A model generated the notes under the pieces. That model did not search any database, had not been told where the DNA came from, and was given only the letters and a program-made list of their open reading frames with translations. From Branchinecta lynchi (lineage: Eukaryota > Arthropoda > Branchiopoda > Anostraca > Branchinectidae): a stretch of DNA of 64,000 bases. How positions within the stretch are numbered: position 1 is the first letter of the stretch; each line of letters opens with the position of its first letter. Below, piece by piece: positions 33,113 to 45,439 of this stretch. Location of the stretch: contig JAKZAP010000018.1 in assembly GCA_023053575.1 (NCBI GenBank), positions 16,644,202 through 16,708,201 on the forward strand, given 5' to 3'. The position numbers were made by a program, and so were the translations under genes.

Positions 33113-36100
33113 CTTAAAAAAATCTGTTTTAATCGTTTAGTTTTTCGCCTGGTGCGCTTTGTTTCTTGTCCATTGTTCCAGACCGTTGTAGTTCTTGAGC
33201 CTTGCCAGGCATTCCAAGTTCCTGTTTGAGGTCATTACCCCCCCCCCCCCCCCCGGTACTTGTAACTCCCCTGTTCTGAGAATAATGGTTCGCACCGTAA
33301 GCAACAAAATGGATACGCTACATTCGCAAATGTCTTTAACCCCCTATCCAAGCTATTAGGAACCGACCAGTCACTAGTAATAAATCCAGAATAAATCTCA
33401 TCTTACTTAAGCAAGCACATTGATTACTACATTCTCTAATTTCTTAGGACCCTTCTCCGAATCGACCAGTCATTCAGTAATAGATCTTGTCTCACTTAAT
33501 CACGTCCCCTCGTAAATAATGAAATTCGTATGTCACAAGAGTTCTCCCTTAGTGACCACCATCTAACACTTCGAAAATCGTTCTCCACTAGACGGCCGAC
33601 ATTCAATTTTTCTTCCGAACCTGGGGTGGTCTTCTACTCTAGAGCTGTAGGGACATTAGTTTCCTGTGTCCTTCGTCAGTTCTTTTCCGTGTTTTTACTG
33701 AAGTCGGCTTGTCCGGTCCTAGCTGGAGGTTGAGAAAATGATCTAGGGGAATAAATGGGATGTTGATGACTTTGGAGCTCACCGGCTTACCAGGTTAAGA
33801 GGAGGAGTGTGGGGTTGGTGTGTTCTGAAGAAGTATGCCTTTTCGCTGAGACGGCCGAACTTCCGCTTTGCACCTGATAGATAGATAGAAAGAAGTTTAT
33901 TGTACAAATCGATTTCGTGGTAATCGTGTTATAAACTAAATTTGCGATTATTGTGAAAAAAAATAAACAAATTACAACAAGTGTTTCAAATGTCAGTAAA
34001 CCTAAAAATCTGTCACGCTTCGTTAAAAAATTGTACGAACTCAGGAATAAAACTTTTTGCATATCTAGCATGTTTTGTAGGTACAGAGCTTGGGAACCCC
34101 AGAACTTACCACTTGTTCTGGTCGATTTCTAACATTTTGGAGACTTTTTCGGTTCTTGTCGTTGACAACCTTCAATTTGTCGGGAATATGGTTAGTTTCC
34201 CCCGTCATCGTCAAGGTTCTTCCGTATTCCTTTTCGCATAGGGAAGACTGGGGTGACTCCGGATGTTTTTATTCCAGGTTCTCTTCAAGTCACAGCTTGA
34301 AGTCTCGTGTTTTGTTTTTACATCAAGGGAAAGGCAAAACATTCAGCAACAGCACTGATTTTTTTCAGACTATCCTTCTTTGGTTTTCTGGCAAGGATAC
34401 TTAAAGCATACCCTGGTGAAATATCCGAAGTCGCCCCATATATGGGAGACTCCGGACACATACTGGGCGAATTCGGACGGGACTTTTTATACACGCTAGA
34501 CTAGTGTTTTTTTCTGTTCTGAGCAAGCAAGTTCAGTTTTGGTAGCATTAAACAAACATAACATTATCCCAACGGCAGATACTTTAGCATGATATATATT
34601 TTCCTAAATATTCTGGGCTGGCTCAGGCTCATCACCGTTCTAATAACAATTATAATAATAATAATTTTACTGCCCATCACAATGCACAAACGTACAAAAA
34701 GACGGAGTAATTAAATGAAGAACAAGAAAAAGAACAAGAAAGAAATGAAAGAATAGAACATTACTGCCAACAGAAATAATGAAAGAACACAAGAAATTTA
34801 AAAAGAAAACTTCTTTTCCAATTGGGGGGGGGGGGGGGCTTCTGATGTCGGTCTTTGTTGAATAAAACTTGTTACGGATGGTAAAAAGGAATTCCCACCA
34901 CTTGCATCTGGAGATTTTAGTTTTATATTAACTCTTTTTTTGTATGTGTCTGTTAAAGCACAATGGACACTTCTAATGCTTTACTTTGTATTAAATGCTT
35001 CACAAATAAACATTTCCGACTTCCTTTAGAAGGCGCTACGAAAATCGGCCGTTTTCTTGTTATCCCTTGTCTTTACCTCTCTGGTATTTCGGCGACCCAA
35101 ATCTTAGGAGCTGGGATATCGTGGCAGGAAATTCAAAAACTCCCAGCAATGCTTGATATAAAAGGGTATATTTGAGATGTCACCAGAGTTTAGCCGCAGA
35201 TGCAGTTTACCTGATTGTTCTAGTGTCTCATCAGAAGTTCCATGGCTTAAAGTGCCAATTAAAAGTTTTTCTTTGTGGAATAGTGTTGTGAAGCTTGATT
35301 AGCTTGCTTTATAAAATGTACTAGAATATGCAATAAGCTTATAAAAAATAACATAGCTACAAAAATCATTCAGAAACAAATAACTTATTCAAATCTGAAT
35401 TATACAAGCTGATTTATGCATGAAATAAAAATCTACTAAGTATTATAAGAAACATCACTTTTATCTTTGTCCAAGCTAGTAAATTGAGCATGTACTGGCC
35501 CAAAAATTTATGCTTTGAAATATCACAGAGAGGAAACTGTTGAAAAAGCTGCTGATCTAGGGGGTAAGCATTGTTTCTAGGTTGTTACAGAGTGGGATTG
35601 GGGTAGTTTGATGTGCCTATTGAACTTTAAAGCGTCGTGTATGGAGGTAATTTTTGTCACTACCGACGAGTGCTCAGTCTCTCTCCAACAAGAGGAGTTA
35701 TTCCGACAAAACTTGAGCAGAAAGACTTAATAATCCGTGTTCGTTTCAGTCATCTTTTCGATATCATATTCGCTCCCTATAAACAAAGAAGGATCGTCAT
35801 TGTTCGGACTCTTTTAGAGAGACCCTGCTAGCCACTAGTAAAATTACGAACCTCTGCGGATGTCCTCTGCGAAGATATCTGCCCACTTCTGCTTCCAACA
35901 TTATTTCAGAAATCATTGAAATTGTTGTTTTTATTTTCTTGGCCGAGATGTTAGGATTAAAACCTTACATCTTCCCGTCGAATGTGCCGAGGGTACTGTC
36001 ACACCGTATTGTGACAACTTTGTGGTGGAAATAGTCACAACCATTTGGCGGTATCCGGTTTCGCCCCCGTGCGGTTTTGCTCCAGTTTCCACTACTGAGA

Positions 36101-36273
36101 AAGACTGGACATTGTTGTCCGGAAAACGAATTTACATCCCCCTGAATGAATGACTTTCCCACCTCTTACTGTGCTCGCATACTCGAATGACAGGCCATCT
36201 ATTGTAGAATTAATCAATATAAGTTGTCCCAAACCTGCGATCCGTATATGTCAACTGCCTCAGTACTCTATAG
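33113..36273. other. 3.2 kb without recognised genes
   Basis: Seen: a C17 tract (33238-33254), GATA microsatellite plus an inverted A/T-rich tail (33880-34000, minus-strand retroelement end), a G15 tract (34824-34838), and a stretch with AAAGACGGAGTAA and A-rich sequence (34630-34800) resembling 46885-47050. Open frames up to 104 codons show no motif or conserved splice context. Confidence 0.5.
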
Positions 36274-36276
36274 TTA

Positions 36277-36772
36277 AGGCCTTTTTCCGCGACACAATTG
36301 TGGGACCAACATTCTGGGTGTTTGTCGCGGAAACACGATTGTGTGCCACACAGTCGAGCCACGAGTTGAAACTCGCGTAAACGCCGTTTGTCTATTTTTT
36401 GGGCGAAAATTTCAGATATCTGAAAATAAAAATAAAATTCATGTAAAATCTCAATAAATATAGAACTCAAGGCTTATTTCCTTACCATTATGTACAAAAG
36501 GGATCCTCAGTTTTAAGTCTATATGTTTGAAATAGTAGTTAACTTTATTGTTTAGACACTATTTTGCTGCTTAATTTGAATTTCCCGCCAGAATCGAGCC
36601 ACAAATCGACAATCACCTCGCCAGTTGTTTGTCGAATTTGAGCCACAAAGCGAGCCACGAAATCTTCTTGGTCGCGGAAACACAGTTGTGGGCCGCACAA
36701 AACACCGCGGAAACACTCTTTTCGAGCCACAATCGACCCACAAACTGTTTGTGGGAGCACGGAACAACGCCT
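36277..36772. mobile_element. PIF/Harbinger-like MITE with TTA target
   Basis: The ends AGGCCTTTTTCCGCG and (minus strand) AGGCGTTGTTCCGTG are inverted, with three mismatches in 15. Both are flanked by TTA (36274-36276, 36773-36775). The interior has repeated GCGGAAACAC and CGAGCCAC words. A 3-bp TTA-type target is typical of PIF/Harbinger. The many overlapping short frames are artefacts of the internal repeats. Confidence 0.65.
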
Positions 36773-36836
36773 TTAGTAGGAGTGTCAGTTGCCGAATCCG
36801 TGGCGCCTTCCCGTGGCGTGCTCACTAACTTGCCCT

Positions 36837-37113
36837 GAGCTTCGTTTTTGTTGCATGCTGCAGGTCCACTTCTCGCCCGATTCCGGACTGATTCTTTCTA
36901 CATCCGTTTTTGCACTGCAGCGCTTCCGAGGAAGACGGCAGCTCTTCTCGAGAATCACGGACTTGCTCACCGACCAAGTCCGTGCTTCCCTGCAAGATGC
37001 TGCAGCTGCCGCTTCAACCAAGAAGAAAGTGAATCCCAACATACGTATTTTGCAAATGCAAAGAAGTGCTGTAGCAGCGATGCGGCAGGGATATTGCAAC
37101 AAAAACGAGGCTC
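36837..37113. mobile_element. TIR element of about 277 bp
   Basis: GAGCTTCGTTTTTGTTGC (36837-36854) is inverted to 37096-37113 with one mismatch. Inside, CACGGACTTG (36956-36965) and CAAGTCCGTG (36975-36984) form a perfect 10-bp hairpin. A diverged copy lies on the other strand at about 47835-48083. Frames through both copies stay open, but most differences change the amino acid, so selection for a protein is not indicated. Confidence 0.6.
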
Positions 37114-37589
37114 TGGATCTGCTGACTTGGAATTGCCGAAAATGGCGTGCCGAATGAAAATTTGCCAACTGATATACTGCCATTATGAGAGCCCGGAGTT
37201 CAAGTTATACTAGAATATACTGCTTAGGAAATGCTTATTGCTGGGAATCCCGAAATTCCCTGATAATGCAATTTTTGCTGAGAGGTTGGCACGTCACGCT
37301 GCCTCAGCTTTCTTTGACGTTGCAAACGGGTCTCTGTATAAGAAGGAGAATCAGACGTTCATAAGTTGGAAGCCGTTGGGTGCTCGCGGTGTCTGGGATC
37401 TGGCTCTCTTGAGAATGATGGGGTAACTTTCTCATCTGGTGTCTGACAGAATCGGCAGTGTTAAATCTGATGTAGTTTCGTCTGGCTTTGGTTGTCTGTA
37501 GTTGTAGAGGATGTGGTCAATCATCTCATCTGCTGCCTGACAGACTCGGCGTAGTGATCAATCAGTTTTATGTCGTCTAATCGTGAGAA
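37114..37589. other. Unassigned
   Basis: Two related words (TCTGGTGTCTGACAGAATCGG, and TCTGCTGCCTGACAGACTCG) occur about 100 bp apart. No gene seen. Confidence 0.45.
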
Positions 37590-37890
37590 AATCAAGCTCA
37601 GATATGCATTGAGCATTTGTGTATTTACCCCTAGGTTATACGTCATATTTACTTTGAGGAAATAGATCAAAACTTCCTGCCTTACTTCGGCCAAATCTCC
37701 GGTTTCGACCGGATTCCCGGCGAACTACTTCTTGGCTAAACTGAAGCTCAAAAACGAATTCAGCGTACCTCCTTACTCCTATAATTAGCTTCAGATAAAA
37801 CTTGAACACATTTTCAGGTTTTGGCCAGATTCCGGGCGAACTATTTGTCCGACGAGAAAATAATTTTCAGTTACGGATCCAGCTGTCTGC
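37590..37890 (-). mobile_element. R1 element, core fragment
   Basis: Two decayed R1 core monomers on the minus strand (e.g. CCGGATTCCCGGCGAACTAC, CAGATTCCGGGCGAACTA), with no head or tail. Confidence 0.6.
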
Positions 37891-38068
37891 TTTAAGTTGT
37901 CTTTAGTAATAGAAACCTGATGGTTTAGATTGTTCGTATTCGCTTGGATCATTTTCGCCTTCCTATTAGCTTTCTTATTTTTCTTTTCGGTTGAGCCTGT
38001 GATGGAACCTCGGTTGGAAGTCGTGGCTATGACGTATTGGTCTTTTCTTCACCTGTGCATGACGTTCA

Positions 38069-40474
38069 TTGGCTAAATTCTCTTATGCCTGGATCAGGGT
38101 CGGGGATCATAATTCCTGCCAGGTTTTACTGCACTTTATTTACTGGTTTTATTATTCCCCCGGGCAGAATGTTTGTTCTCGCCGTGAGTTTCATGACAAG
38201 CTGCAAGCTAGCCTCGACTTTGTTACGACAAAGTACCCAAATGCTGGTATATTCATGGCAGGCGACGCAAACGAACTAAACGTTGATTATTTGTGTAAAG
38301 ACCAGAAGCTTAAGCAAATTGTAGATTTTCCAACTACAAAAGGTGGTACCAGTTTGGATGTTATTTGCACTAACCTTAGAAAATTTTACAATCCTCCAAT
38401 TACCCTTCCCCCTCTTGGTGGTAGCTATCACTTTATGCTACAGCTGATACCCCTTCAAGTGTATAAAACTAATTACTCAGTTTCTAAATTTTCGCACCGA
38501 CCATTAACTAGTCAAGGGCTTTTAGATTTTGGATCTTGGATCACGGCTGAGAGTTGGGAGGATGTTGTTTCTTGCGTTGATCTTGATTCAAAGGTTAGTT
38601 TGTTTCAGTCTAAATTAACGGAAAATTACCAAAAGTGTTTCCCAGAGGTTGTTAAGAAGGTATGTTCTTCAGACAAACCTTACGTAAATGAAAAAATTAA
38701 AGAGCTAATCCAATTAAAGGTAAAACTTTTTCGCCGTGGAAAGAAAGACGAAGCGATTGCTCTTAGAAAACAGATAAAGAAAGAAATAAGACGTGCTGCT
38801 TCTCGTTATGGTAAGAACAAATTAAATAGTTTAAAACAAAGTAAACCTCAGCAGTGGTTTAGGAAAGTGAAAGAAATTGCGGGTCTTTCGCCCAAAAACC
38901 TAGATTTTCGACTTGATGAACCGCCGTTTCAGACAGCCAATGAGCTTAACAAACATCTTGCCACGATTGTTCAAACATTCCCTCCTCTCGCAGTCAACCA
39001 ACACATCCCCGAAACTCCAAAAGAAAAAATTCCCGTAATTTCAGCGAAAGAAATAATTACAAAAATACATAGGCTGAAGATTACTAGTATATGTCCGATT
39101 GATATCCCAGTGGATCTAATAAAAGCATTTCCTGATAAGTTAGTAACACCCCTTGCAAACATTTTCAATGATATCAGTAAATCCGGAAATTACCCGTCCT
39201 GCTGGAAGCTGGGTTATATCACACCAATCCAAAAGAAGGGGGGTTCGAACGATTTTAGTGGTGTTCGACCAATAACACTGACCCCAGTTTTTTCAAAAAT
39301 GTACGAGGGTTTCTTGGCTGATTGGTTAAAGGCAGAGATTCTTGATCTTATTGATTTACAACAATTCGGGAACCTCAAGGAGGTATCTACTTCGCACTAC
39401 CTTGTTAGTCTTCTTGACACTATTCTGAAAAATCTTGAAAACCCTGATACTTGGTTGAATCTTTTATTAATAGATCTCCAGAAAGCTTTTGACCTAATTG
39501 ACCATAATATCCTTGTAAACAAACTGTTGATTGAGTTCCAAGTGAGTCCTTTTTTAGTCAAAATTGTTGCTTCTTTTTTAACAAATCGTTCTCAAGTGCT
39601 TAAATACAAAAACGTCTTTTCTGATCCCCTCCCTATTTTTTGTGGTGTCCCCCAAGGAACTCTAATGGGACCAATTTTATTTTTAATAATGATCAATAGC
39701 CTATTGACTGACCACCCAGATCGTTGGAAGTACGTGGACGACCTGTCTGCACTGGAGGTATGTCGACGGAATATAAAAAGTTCAATTACGGCTCTACTTG
39801 AGGACGCTACTAAGCAAGCGTCTTTGTCGAAGATGAGGGTTAACTCCCAAAAATCATCGATCATGACTGTGAATTTTTTAAAATCCGTGCCCTCTTTCAC
39901 AGACCCCATTCCTCCCGAAATCTCCGTTAGTGTTATTAAATTACTTGGAGTTACTATTTCAGCTGACATGAAGTGGGATGCCCATGTTCAAAACATCCTC
40001 AAACAAGCTTCCCCTTCGGTTTCCATGTTAAAACTTATGAAAAAATTTTCTTGCCCCCCGAAGGATCTCCTCCAACTGTACTGTTCGTTTATCCGGCCAA
40101 TACTGGAGTATGCTTGTCCAGTGTGGCATTTTGGGCTTACCTCTGAGCATGTTTATAAGATTGAAAACATTCAAAAACGAGCGCTTAGGATCATTAATGG
40201 GGAGGGGAAGCTTCCTTACCATTATCTGCTTGGCAGGTTCAGGCTCACCACCTTGGACGCGAGAAGAAACCTTCTATGCCTTAATTTCGGCACCAAGACC
40301 CTGTCTGTTCCCAGATTGCGTCCTATTCTCCCCGAACTCTACACACCCATCCGCAATAGACCGCAGCGCGACAAGGCTCAGAAAGTACCCAAATTAAATC
40401 CAGTCCCCACAAAACATGAAAGGTACCGAAGGAGTTTTGTTCCAAGTTTTGTTGAATTGTACAACAGCCAGTAA
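38069..40474 (+). CDS. Non-LTR retrotransposon endonuclease remnant and reverse transcriptase
   Basis: An uninterrupted 801-codon frame. Residues 27-130 match the C-terminal part of an AP-like endonuclease (MAGDANEL at 63-70, GGTSLDV, GGSYHF at 117-122). Residues 375-630 form the reverse transcriptase: YITPIQKKGG, GVRPITLTP, LIDLQKAFD with catalytic Asp469, GVPQGT at 526-531 and YVDD at 555-558. The C-terminal part has EYACPVWH and IENIQKRALRIING, usual in CR1/L2/Jockey-like elements. The first 26 residues are not shared with the copy at 43 kb and probably lie upstream of the element. The N-terminal endonuclease half is missing, so it is 5' truncated. The clade is not resolved. Confidence 0.9.
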   Translation: MAKFSYAWIRVGDHNSCQVLLHFIYWFYYSPGQNVCSRREFHDKLQASLDFVTTKYPNAGIFMAGDANELNVDYLCKDQKLKQIVDFPTTKGGTSLDVICTNLRKFYNPPITLPPLGGSYHFMLQLIPLQVYKTNYSVSKFSHRPLTSQGLLDFGSWITAESWEDVVSCVDLDSKVSLFQSKLTENYQKCFPEVVKKVCSSDKPYVNEKIKELIQLKVKLFRRGKKDEAIALRKQIKKEIRRAASRYGKNKLNSLKQSKPQQWFRKVKEIAGLSPKNLDFRLDEPPFQTANELNKHLATIVQTFPPLAVNQHIPETPKEKIPVISAKEIITKIHRLKITSICPIDIPVDLIKAFPDKLVTPLANIFNDISKSGNYPSCWKLGYITPIQKKGGSNDFSGVRPITLTPVFSKMYEGFLADWLKAEILDLIDLQQFGNLKEVSTSHYLVSLLDTILKNLENPDTWLNLLLIDLQKAFDLIDHNILVNKLLIEFQVSPFLVKIVASFLTNRSQVLKYKNVFSDPLPIFCGVPQGTLMGPILFLIMINSLLTDHPDRWKYVDDLSALEVCRRNIKSSITALLEDATKQASLSKMRVNSQKSSIMTVNFLKSVPSFTDPIPPEISVSVIKLLGVTISADMKWDAHVQNILKQASPSVSMLKLMKKFSCPPKDLLQLYCSFIRPILEYACPVWHFGLTSEHVYKIENIQKRALRIINGEGKLPYHYLLGRFRLTTLDARRNLLCLNFGTKTLSVPRLRPILPELYTPIRNRPQRDKAQKVPKLNPVPTKHERYRRSFVPSFVELYNSQ

Positions 40475-40887
40475 ACTTAGTCATTATTTTTGTTGAATTT
40501 GTTAGTTTTAGTTTTTGACCCTTTTAGAATGTTTTATTTTGTTTTATATATATTCTTAAGTGAAATTACTTTTGACGTAATGATTAAAAATTTACTTTGA
40601 TTGAATTTGAATTTTTTTTTTTTTTTTTACCATTTCTTTAAAGTGATTTTTATTTGTTTTAGAAGTTTTTGGCAAAATGTTCGCCGAATGAGCCTATCGT
40701 GTAAATTGTGGTAGTTAAGTTTTGCATCGACTGATGAATTTGTTACGAATTATGTTGCAATTATTATTCGACTGACAAATTGATTCGAGTGTTTAGTTAT
40801 GTTTGGACGTAGAAGTCAAATTCGGCGTTCACGCTGTGAAAGTTACTTTTTAGAATTAAAAATCTACTCTACTCTACTCTACTCTAG
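38146..40887 (+). mobile_element. Non-LTR retrotransposon, 5' truncated (LINE-1 of this window)
   Basis: Similarity to the second copy begins at about 38146 (TTTTATTATTC). The reading frame ends at 40474. A 410-bp 3' UTR contains a T18 run, then TCAAATTCGGCGTTCACGC, which the other copy shares, and a pentanucleotide tail. It lies in the large XPG intron, on the same strand as the gene. Confidence 0.85.
40863..40887 (+). repeat. Pentanucleotide tail of the retrotransposon
   Basis: About five CTCTA/ACTCT units mark the 3' terminus. The other copy ends in ATTCT units after the same upstream sequence, so the tail differs by one base per unit between copies. Confidence 0.8.
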
Positions 40888-41626
40888 ATTATTGATGAAA
40901 GTCTGGCAGGGCGCAGGCGGTAGAGGATTGGTATTCGTGTCTGGATTTGCTGCATTTTCAACTCGATGATGAACGTGCGGGAAATCTTGAACGTATGTTT
41001 GTATTACCACTCACCGTTTTTAGGAATGATGGGGCAAGTTTTACCAGTCATACACAAATCCTCCTATTTTGGGCACAGTGCTCTACATGAAAGTCTTGAT
41101 TTAGGACACTGTGCCCCAGCTTGCAAGCAGTGTACTGATTTGTTGGGGTATACTCTTGCGTCGGAGCACTGGGCCCAAAAATTGAGTATTCTTGCATGAA
41201 TAAATTATGCCGTCGATGCCCCGCTGCTTACACCCTCTGTGTCAGTGACTTAGTAGCTCTGTGTCGTCTCTTTATGACTGGATTTCGTTGATATATATCT
41301 GACATTCCTTAGAATTCGCAGAAGCTTCTGACAGCTTAGATAAGCACATCGTCCTCCTCCCTGGAGTTTTCAGACTGAGTTGAAACTTTATCTACTATAC
41401 TACAGAGCTAGATAAATGTTCTTAGCTCAGTTGGGATTTAGGCTTTGACACAAAATGAATAGCCTTGTGGTGCTTTGGATCCTCCAGCGTGCAGTAGGGT
41501 TTACATGGGCATCATTTACTAAACCTCATCTTTAAAAAGAAATGATGTGATGTGAAAATTAGTCACATAGGTCTTGAAACAGATTCGTAGAGATATATTT
41601 TGTGTTCCAGTATTTAAAACGTGAGG
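40888..41626. other. Unassigned
   Basis: No repeat match in the window and no exon that I recognise. A 77-codon frame (40966-41199) has no motif. Confidence 0.5.
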
Positions 41627-42789
41627 TTTTTAGGATCCCAAAACGTAAGTGGAGGGATACCTATGACATCGCAAAAGTTGTCCGTCCGTCTGTATGTCCG
41701 TCCGTCCGTATGTCCGTCCGTCCGTATGTCCGTCCGTCCGTATGTCCGTCTGTCCGTCTAGCACGATAACTCTCGAAGGGAATGAGATATTTTGATGAAA
41801 CTTGGTGTGAGGATTGTTTGGGTCAAGAGTAAGGAGTTCGTAGATGGGCTTTGTAGCCCTATATTTAGGGGTGGGGGAGGGGGTTTAAATTAGGGGTCTA
41901 ATGGGACAGTCAGTTATGGGGTAAGAAGACATGTTGAACACGATGGTGGAAGCCATTTTCTCGCCGGACAGGTAGTTCGCCCGGAATCCGGCCAAAACCG
42001 GAAAGTTTGGTAAAAGTAAAAGTTTTATTTGAAGTTGATTGGATGTTCGATTTAAGGGTAAGAAGACATTCTGAACACGATGGTGAAAACCATTTTTTCG
42101 CCGGACAAGTAGTTAGCTCGGAATCCGGCCAAAACCGGAAAATCTGTTAAAAGTAAAAGTTTTATTTGAAGTTAATTATACGTTCAGGTTAGGGGTAGGA
42201 AGACATGCTGAAAACGATGGTGTAAATCATTTTCTCGCGGGCAAGTAGTTTGCCCGGAATTCGGCCAAAACCGGAAAATTGTTAAAAGTATTTGTAGTTG
42301 ATTAGATATCCGATTTAGCGGTAAGAAGAGATGCTGAATCTGTTTATGACAGTCATTTTGTACCCGGACATATAGTTCGCCCGGAATCCGGCTGGAACCG
42401 GAAAATTTGTTTTGAGTTAAATTTTAGTTTGAAGTTGATTAGATGTTTGATATAGGGGAAAAGTAGAAACGCTGAGCTCGATTTTAGCTTCTTTCTTTTT
42501 TGCCGGACAGGCAGTTCCGGAATTCGGCCGAAACCGGGAAATTCACAGAAGTAAGACAGGAAGTTTTCGTCAAAACAGATATGACTTATGGGGTAAACAC
42601 AAACATGCTGAATCCATATCTTAACTTGGTTTTCTCAGATGATTAGCTTTTTGGCCTTACTCTGTTTCTGAATTTTAACAGTAAAATGTTCAGGGAGTCT
42701 GGCGAAGACTGGATCTGGCGTAGACTAGACCCAATTGTCTGGATCAAATATTAAATTTTTGGGATCCCATCCAAACCTTTGGTCTTGTT
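41627..42789 (+). mobile_element. R1 element, full length
   Basis: Starts TTTTTAGGATCCCAAAACG. It has an expanded TCCG/TATG tract (41683-41758, repeating TCCGTCCGTATG), about five core monomers, and the end GGGATCCCATCCAAACC then TTTGGTCTTGTT. Confidence 0.86.
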
Positions 42790-43044
42790 CTCGAAGATGG
42801 CAAACCGGTCTCGGCTGTTTTCAGCCTCGCGCAGCCGCTCTGAGTTGATGAGAAACACGGAGAAACTTGTATAATCGGTATTATCAAGAACAAATAAGCC
42901 ATTAGGTTCTCTGTATTTCGTCCCATGCACCGACTAGGGATACCCCGACAAAACTGAGCAGAGCTAGAGCTACTTATAGCCGCTGTTGTTGACAAACATT
43001 ACATATTATGAAGTTCGGAATGAGAATGAATGGAACGATTGGGG

Positions 43045-45439
43045 ACGAAGATGGATTTCAACTAAACCCAAATGCCTCCCTCGCCCCTACACTAACATAA
43101 TTATTTGTTCATTTTATTATTCTCCAGGACAGAGTTCTTGCTCTCGCCGAGAGTTCCAGGACAAGCTCCAAGCAAGCCTTGACTTTGTTACTACTAAATA
43201 CCCGAATGCAGGAATTATTATGGCAGGCGATGCAAATGAACTTCGCCTAAATTATATGTGTAAGGACCAAAAACTTGAGCAAATTGTAGATATCCCAACT
43301 ACAAAAGGTGGAACTAGTTTAGATGTCATTTGCACTAATCTTAAACATTTTTACAAGTCCCCCACCCCGCTTCCTCCCCTTGGTGGAAGTTACCATTTTA
43401 TTTTACACTTCATTCCTCTACAAAAATTTAAAACACATGTAACGGTTTCTGAATATTCTTACCGCCCAATAACAAATCAAGGGCTTCTAGACGTTGGTAC
43501 TTGGATTTCTTCTGAGACTTGGGAAGATGTTACAGCTTGTGAGACCCTTGATGCTAAGGTTTCCCTGTTTCAATCAAAATTAAAGGAAACAATACACGTC
43601 TTTTTTCCCTGAAGTAACACAAAAGTTTTGCTCTTCCGATAAACCTTATATCACTGAAAAGATAAAATCACTCATTCAACAAAAATTAAAACTGTTTCGT
43701 CATGGAAAAAAAGATGCTGCAATTGCTTTGCGTAAAATAATAAAGAAAGAAATCAGACGAGCTGCTTCCAATTATGGACGGACCAAATTAAATATTCTTA
43801 AAGAAAGTAAGCCCCGCCAATGGTTTAGAAAAGCTAAGGAGCTTGGTGGTCGTACGCACAAGAATCTTGATTTCCACTTGGACGAGCCACCTTTGCAGAC
43901 GGCAAATGAGCTCAACAAGCACTTAGCCACAATAGTCCAAACTTTCCCCCCATTTTCAAATAGCCATAAAATCCCAAGTACACCAGTAGAAAATATCCCA
44001 TTAATTACAGTTAACGAAATTATTAGTAAAATAAAGAAGCTTAAAAAAACTAGCATTTGCCCCATTGATATCCCAACAGCTCTAATCAAAGCTTTCCCAG
44101 ACAAATTATCTGTTCCGCTGTTAAGTATTTTTAATGAAATTAGTTTATCGGGAAATTATCCGGCTTGTTGGAAGTTAGGGTATATTACCCCGATTGAGAA
44201 AAAGGGAGGCCTAAATGACTTCACCGGAGTACGACCAATTACACTGACCCCGACATTTTCAAAGATGTATGAAAGTTTTCTTGCCGATTGGTTGAAGGCA
44301 GAAATCCTGGAACTGATTGACCTTAAACAGTTCGGGAACCTGAAGGAAACGTCTACCTCTCATTACCTTGTGAGTTTACTTGATTTAATTTATAAAAACC
44401 TCGAAAACCCTGATACATGGTTAAATCTTCTGTTAATTGATCTCCAGAAAGCTTTTGATCTTATGATCATAATATTCTTGTTGAAAAGTTGCTTTCAGAG
44501 TTTAAAGTTAGTCATTTTTTGATAAAAATTTTAGTTTCCTTTTTGACAAATCGATCACAAATTGTCAAATATAATAATGTTTTTTCTGAACCACTCCCTA
44601 TTTTTTGTGGTGTTCCCCAAGGTACTCTACTAGGTCCGATTTTATTTTTAATTATGATCAATAGTCTTATATCCGAGTACCCTGACCGATGGAAATATGT
44701 TGACGACCTTTCAGCTCTTGAGATTTGCCGGCGAAATATCAAGAGCTCAGCAATGACCATTCTGGATGACATCACCCAGGAAGCTGCTCTGTCGCAAATG
44801 AAAGTAAACTCCAAGAAATCTTCAATTATGACAATTAACTTTTTAAAATCTACCCCAGCCTTTCTTGACCCCATTCCCCCAGAAATCTCCGTTAAAAAAA
44901 TTAAACTACTCGGAGTTACTTTAACCAATGATCTAAAATGGGATGCCCACATCAAAAATATTTTAAAACAAGCCTCCCCCTGTATTGCCGTTTTGAAACT
45001 ACTTATAAAATTTTCTTGCCCTCCTAAAGACCTCCTTCAAATTTACGTTAGTTTTATCAGACCTATTCTTGAATACGCTTGTCCTGTCTGGCACTTCGGG
45101 CTCTCTTCAGAACACACATACCGTATCGAGAACATTCAAAAAAGGGCCCTCATGATTATTAATGGGGAGGGTAAAGTGCCCTACAGTTACCTACTAAAAA
45201 GTTTCAGACTCGCTACCCTGGAAGAGAGACGAACTCGCCTTAGCATCGATTTCGGTATCAAAACCCTATCTGTTCCCCGATTACGTTATATTCTCCCACC
45301 CCCCTATTCTCCTGTACGTACTAGACCCCAGCGAGAGAAATCCCAGAAAATCCCCAAACTAGCCCCTGTGGCCCCTCTTCACGAAAGATATAGAAGGAGT
45401 TTTGTTCCAGCATTTGTTGAGTTGTACAATAACCGATAA
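43045..45439 (+). pseudogene. Second non-LTR retrotransposon polyprotein, frameshifted
   Basis: Homologous along its length to 38146-40474, with many substitutions. It starts slightly further upstream (LPRPYTNIII before FYYSPGQ), so a little more of the endonuclease is kept. The frame is broken twice: one extra base in a T run near 43603-43608 and one missing base near 44464 just after LIDLQKAFD. GVPQGT and YVDDLSALE are intact. The frame ends at 45439. It cannot make a full-length protein. Confidence 0.88.

Noticed and set aside
36785..37213. Three overlapping frames of 121-132 codons on both strands
   Set aside because: They coincide with a TIR element. The diverged copy at 48 kb keeps the frame open but shows no excess of silent changes.
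40725..40760. Hammerhead ribozyme core (CTGATGA)
   Set aside because: The required GAAA segment and flanking stems are absent.
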